Below, piece by piece: positions 61,841 to 64,000 of a stretch of 64,000 bases of DNA. The notes beneath the pieces are model-generated. The model saw nothing but the letters and a program-made list of their open reading frames with translations, had not been told where the DNA came from and did no database searches. Within the stretch, counting starts at the first letter, position 1. Every line of letters starts with the position of its first letter. Origin of the DNA: Kitasatospora aureofaciens. Lineage in GTDB: Bacteria > Actinomycetota > Actinomycetes > Streptomycetales > Streptomycetaceae. Position numbers and translations under genes: made by a program. The stretch is from the NCBI RefSeq assembly GCF_001188955.3, contig NZ_JPRF03000087.1, forward strand, positions 186,001 through 250,000, read 5' to 3'.

Positions 61841-62628
61841 TCGGTCAGGTGGAGCGGTTGCGCCGCTACCCGGTGAAGTCGCTGCTGGGGGAGGAGCTTT
61901 CGGCGGCGGAGGTGACCGGGCGCGGGGTGGCCGGGGACCGTGAGCGGGCGCTGTTGGACCTGGCGACCGGGCGGGTGGCCAGCGCGAAGCACCCCCGGCT
62001 GTGGGCGGGCCTGCTGAAGTACTCGGCGGCGGCCACCGCGGACGGCCGGGTGGCGATCACCGGCCCGGACGGGCGCGCCGCGGACGAGGCGGAGCTGTCC
62101 GAGGCGCTCGGCCGCAAGCTCGCCCTGATCGCCGAACGGCCGCCCGGCGCGACGGTCGAGCGGGCGGTGCCCGAGGAGGTGCTGGCGCGCGGAATCGAGG
62201 CCGAAGTCGCGGTGACGGTCAGCGAGTTGGGTCGTGCCGCGCCGGAGGGCGGCTTCTTCGACTTCGCCCCGGTGCACCTGATCACCGAGGCCACGCTGCG
62301 CGCCGTCGGCGTCGAGGCCGAGCGTTACCGGCCGAACCTGGTGCTCCGCACCGAGGGCGAGGGGTTCGTCGAGAACGCCTGGGTGGGGCGGGAGTTGGCG
62401 GTGGGGGAGACGCTGCGGCTGCGCATCGTGGCACCCACCCCGCGCTGCGCCGTCCCCACCCTGGGGCACGGGTCGCTGCCCCGCCGGGCGGAGGCGCTGC
62501 GGGTGCCGGCCGAGCGCAACCGGCTGGTCCCGCTGGAGGGGATGCCGGCGCTGCCCTGCGCGGGGGTGTACGCGCAGGTCCTGGCACCGGGCAGGGTCGA
62601 GCCGGGTGCCGAGGTCAGGTTGAACTGA
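61834..62628 (+). CDS. MOSC-domain protein
   Basis: A 264-residue MOSC protein related to molybdenum-cofactor sulfurase C-termini and mitochondrial amidoxime-reducing components. The N-terminal beta-barrel domain (IGQVERLRRYPVKSLLGEEL.. GVAGDRERALLD) is followed by the MOSC core (YRPNLVLR, FVENAWVGRELAVGETLRLRIVAPTPRCAVPTLGH with the conserved cysteine). GTG at 61834 follows GGAGGAGG and overlaps the preceding stop. It probably binds molybdenum cofactor; the acceptor is unknown. Confidence 0.88.
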   Translation: MLIGQVERLRRYPVKSLLGEELSAAEVTGRGVAGDRERALLDLATGRVASAKHPRLWAGLLKYSAAATADGRVAITGPDGRAADEAELSEALGRKLALIAERPPGATVERAVPEEVLARGIEAEVAVTVSELGRAAPEGGFFDFAPVHLITEATLRAVGVEAERYRPNLVLRTEGEGFVENAWVGRELAVGETLRLRIVAPTPRCAVPTLGHGSLPRRAEALRVPAERNRLVPLEGMPALPCAGVYAQVLAPGRVEPGAEVRLN

Positions 62629-63661
62629 GCACCGCTTCCAGGGCGTTGAGGAAGCGGTCGGTGGTCTCCTCGTCCCGTACGGCGATCCGCAGCCAGTCCT
62701 CGCCGAGGCCGGGGAAGGTGTCCCCACGCCGGACCGCGAAGCCGTGCTCGCGCAGTCGCTCGCGGACGGCGGCCGCGCCCGGCAGCCGGACCAGGACGAA
62801 GGAGGCGGCCGGTTCGCCGTACACCCGCAGCGCCGGGAAGGCGGCCAGGCACTTCACCAAGTACGCTCGCCGAAGGGCCAGTTCGGCGGCCGCCTGCTCC
62901 GCCTCGGCCAGTGCCGGCGGGCCGCTGCACACCTCGGCGGCGACCAGGGCCGGGGTGGAGACCGGCCAGAGCGGCTGTGCGGCGCCGAGGGCGGCGATCA
63001 GCGGCGCCGGTCCGAGCACGTAGCCGATCCGCAGCCCGGCCAGGCCCCAGGTCTTGGTGAGGCTCCGCAGCACGACGACCCGGCCGGGCAGGTCCCGGAG
63101 CGGGGCGAGGGACTCCCGTTCGCCCGGCACGGTGTCCATGAACGCCTCGTCCACCACCAGGGTGCGTCCGGGCCGGGCGAGCGCGGCGACGGCCTCGGCG
63201 GGGTGCAGGACGGAGGTCGGGTTGGTCGGGTTGCCGAGGACGACCAAATCCGCCTCCTCGGGTACGGCGCCCAGTCGGAAGCCGTCCTCGGGGGAGAGCA
63301 GCACCCGGTGAACCCGGTGCCCGGCATCCCGCAGCGCGGCCTCCGGTTCGGTGAACTGCGGGTGCACCACGACGATGTGACGTGCAGTCAGAACTCGCGC
63401 GAGCAGGACGAAGGCCTCCGCCGCCCCCGAGGTGAGCAGCACCTCCTCGACCGGGCGCCCGTGCCGGGCGGCCACCGCGGCGCGGGCGGCGCCCTGGTCG
63501 GGGTAGGCGGCGAGGTCGCCGAGGGTGGCGGCCAGGCGTTCGCGCAGCCAGGTCGGCGGCGTGCCGGTGCGGACGTTGACGGCGAGGTCGACCAGGCCGC
63601 GTCCGCCCGCCCGCACCTCGGCGTCGCCGTGGTGGCGCAGGTCGGGCTCGTGGGCGGTCAT
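62615..63661 (-). CDS. CobC-like PLP-dependent aminotransferase (Rv2231c family)
   Basis: A 348-residue fold-type I aminotransferase of the histidinol-phosphate aminotransferase/CobC class. The cofactor lysine is in VLRSLTKTWGLAGLRIGYVL, and VLGNPTNPTSVLH has the substrate Asn. The Rv2231c family is found in cobalamin gene neighbourhoods of actinobacteria and thought to act in the aminopropanol branch; the exact reaction is unproven. The 3' end overlaps the MOSC gene by 14 bases, and the start overlaps the stop of the gene beyond (63658). Confidence 0.88.
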   Translation of the reverse strand: MTAHEPDLRHHGDAEVRAGGRGLVDLAVNVRTGTPPTWLRERLAATLGDLAAYPDQGAARAAVAARHGRPVEEVLLTSGAAEAFVLLARVLTARHIVVVHPQFTEPEAALRDAGHRVHRVLLSPEDGFRLGAVPEEADLVVLGNPTNPTSVLHPAEAVAALARPGRTLVVDEAFMDTVPGERESLAPLRDLPGRVVVLRSLTKTWGLAGLRIGYVLGPAPLIAALGAAQPLWPVSTPALVAAEVCSGPPALAEAEQAAAELALRRAYLVKCLAAFPALRVYGEPAASFVLVRLPGAAAVRERLREHGFAVRRGDTFPGLGEDWLRIAVRDEETTDRFLNALEAVLSST

Positions 63662-64000
63662 GCGGGGTCTCCGTCAACAGGCAGAGCGGGCAGCCCGGGA
63701 ACCCGCAGGATCTCGTAGGCGCCGGGCGGCACGGTGAGCCCCGAGCCGTCGCCGAGCGCGACCAGGGCGACGGCGTGCCCGTGCGCGGCCAGGGTGACGG
63801 CCGCCCCGACGTGGTCGACGACCTGTCCGGTTCCGTCCGTCGCCACTCCGGCCCAGTCCAGCGGCACTCCGCGGGTGTTCAGTACCGTCCCGGGCTCCGG
63901 CACCGCGACCTGCCGGGTCCCCGGCCGGAGCAGCTCAGCCACCGCCTCGACCGCCTCCGGCCGGCCCACCACCACCGAGGCGCGCCGCAGTTCCGCCAGC
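63658..64000 (-). CDS. 3' part of a gene running off the window edge
   Basis: At least 113 residues, open at the right edge: LRRASVVVGRPEAVEAVAELL at the edge and PPGAYEILRVPGLPALPVDG near the C-terminus. Its stop overlaps the start of the CobC-like gene, so they form one operon, probably in cobalamin biosynthesis. I do not recognise the domain from this portion; the N-terminal part would be needed. Confidence 0.7.
   Translation of the reverse strand, partial: LAELRRASVVVGRPEAVEAVAELLRPGTRQVAVPEPGTVLNTRGVPLDWAGVATDGTGQVVDHVGAAVTLAAHGHAVALVALGDGSGLTVPPGAYEILRVPGLPALPVDGDPA

Overview
The window reads as a high-GC actinobacterial chromosome segment, most likely from a sporulating streptomycete (Streptomyces or Kitasatospora). 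The evidence is the codon bias, the frequent GTG/TTG starts and stop/start overlaps, an SsgA-like sporulation protein, LAXTG sortase substrates, a sufR-B-D-Rieske-C-S-U operon, eukaryote-type glutamine synthetase II, and an SCO1860-type surface protein beside a CobC-like aminotransferase. I see no tRNA, rRNA, CRISPR array, transposase or plasmid/phage hallmark.

Layout. 31-3535: a tightly overlapping five-gene cassette (XRE/TPR regulator, NUDIX, flavoprotein, HD hydrolase, NUDIX). 3584-7754: heme A synthase, a LAXTG surface protein and an ABC-2 exporter. 7820-14696: the Suf Fe-S assembly operon, preceded by a DtxR-type iron box and a SufR-type palindrome that touches the sufR start codon. 14774-19869: MFS transporter, two actinobacterial proteins of unknown function and a VOC protein. 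19988-26488: PucR regulator, PadR/FAD-monooxygenase pair and proline catabolism (pruA, proline dehydrogenase). 26561-32601: assorted enzymes, a secreted SGNH esterase, a two-domain TerD protein and a proline-rich membrane protein. 32931-38994: SsgA-like protein, GAF regulator, BlaI with tandem operators and a decayed BlaR1/M56 partner, DedA, PAP2 phosphatase and small enzymes.

39145-44725 is a type VII-like secretion effector island: WXG100-like proteins, a large coiled-coil/membrane effector, and a polymorphic toxin with its immunity gene. The toxin frame is cut by one in-frame UGA after the N-terminal domain, and its C-terminal tip looks lower in GC. A small membrane-protein gene in the same island appears frameshifted.

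44824-52734 is an organophosphonate locus: ABC importer (binding protein, two permeases, ATPase), HAD phosphatase, SMR transporter, a divergent GntR/UTRA regulator, and a single 526-residue protein that fuses a TmpA-like Fe(II)/2-oxoglutarate dioxygenase to a TmpB/PhnZ-like HD diiron oxygenase. Near-identical palindromes (AGTTG-N6-CAACT) lie upstream of both the importer and the fused enzyme, so one regulon can be read directly from the DNA.

52857-64000: membrane protein, amino-acid permease, class V aminotransferase, amidohydrolase, uracil-DNA glycosylase, SCO1860-type LAXTG protein, glnII with a clear GlnR site array, a truncated ESX-like gene, a HAD-like protein, a MOSC protein, a CobC-like aminotransferase, and a gene that runs off the right edge.
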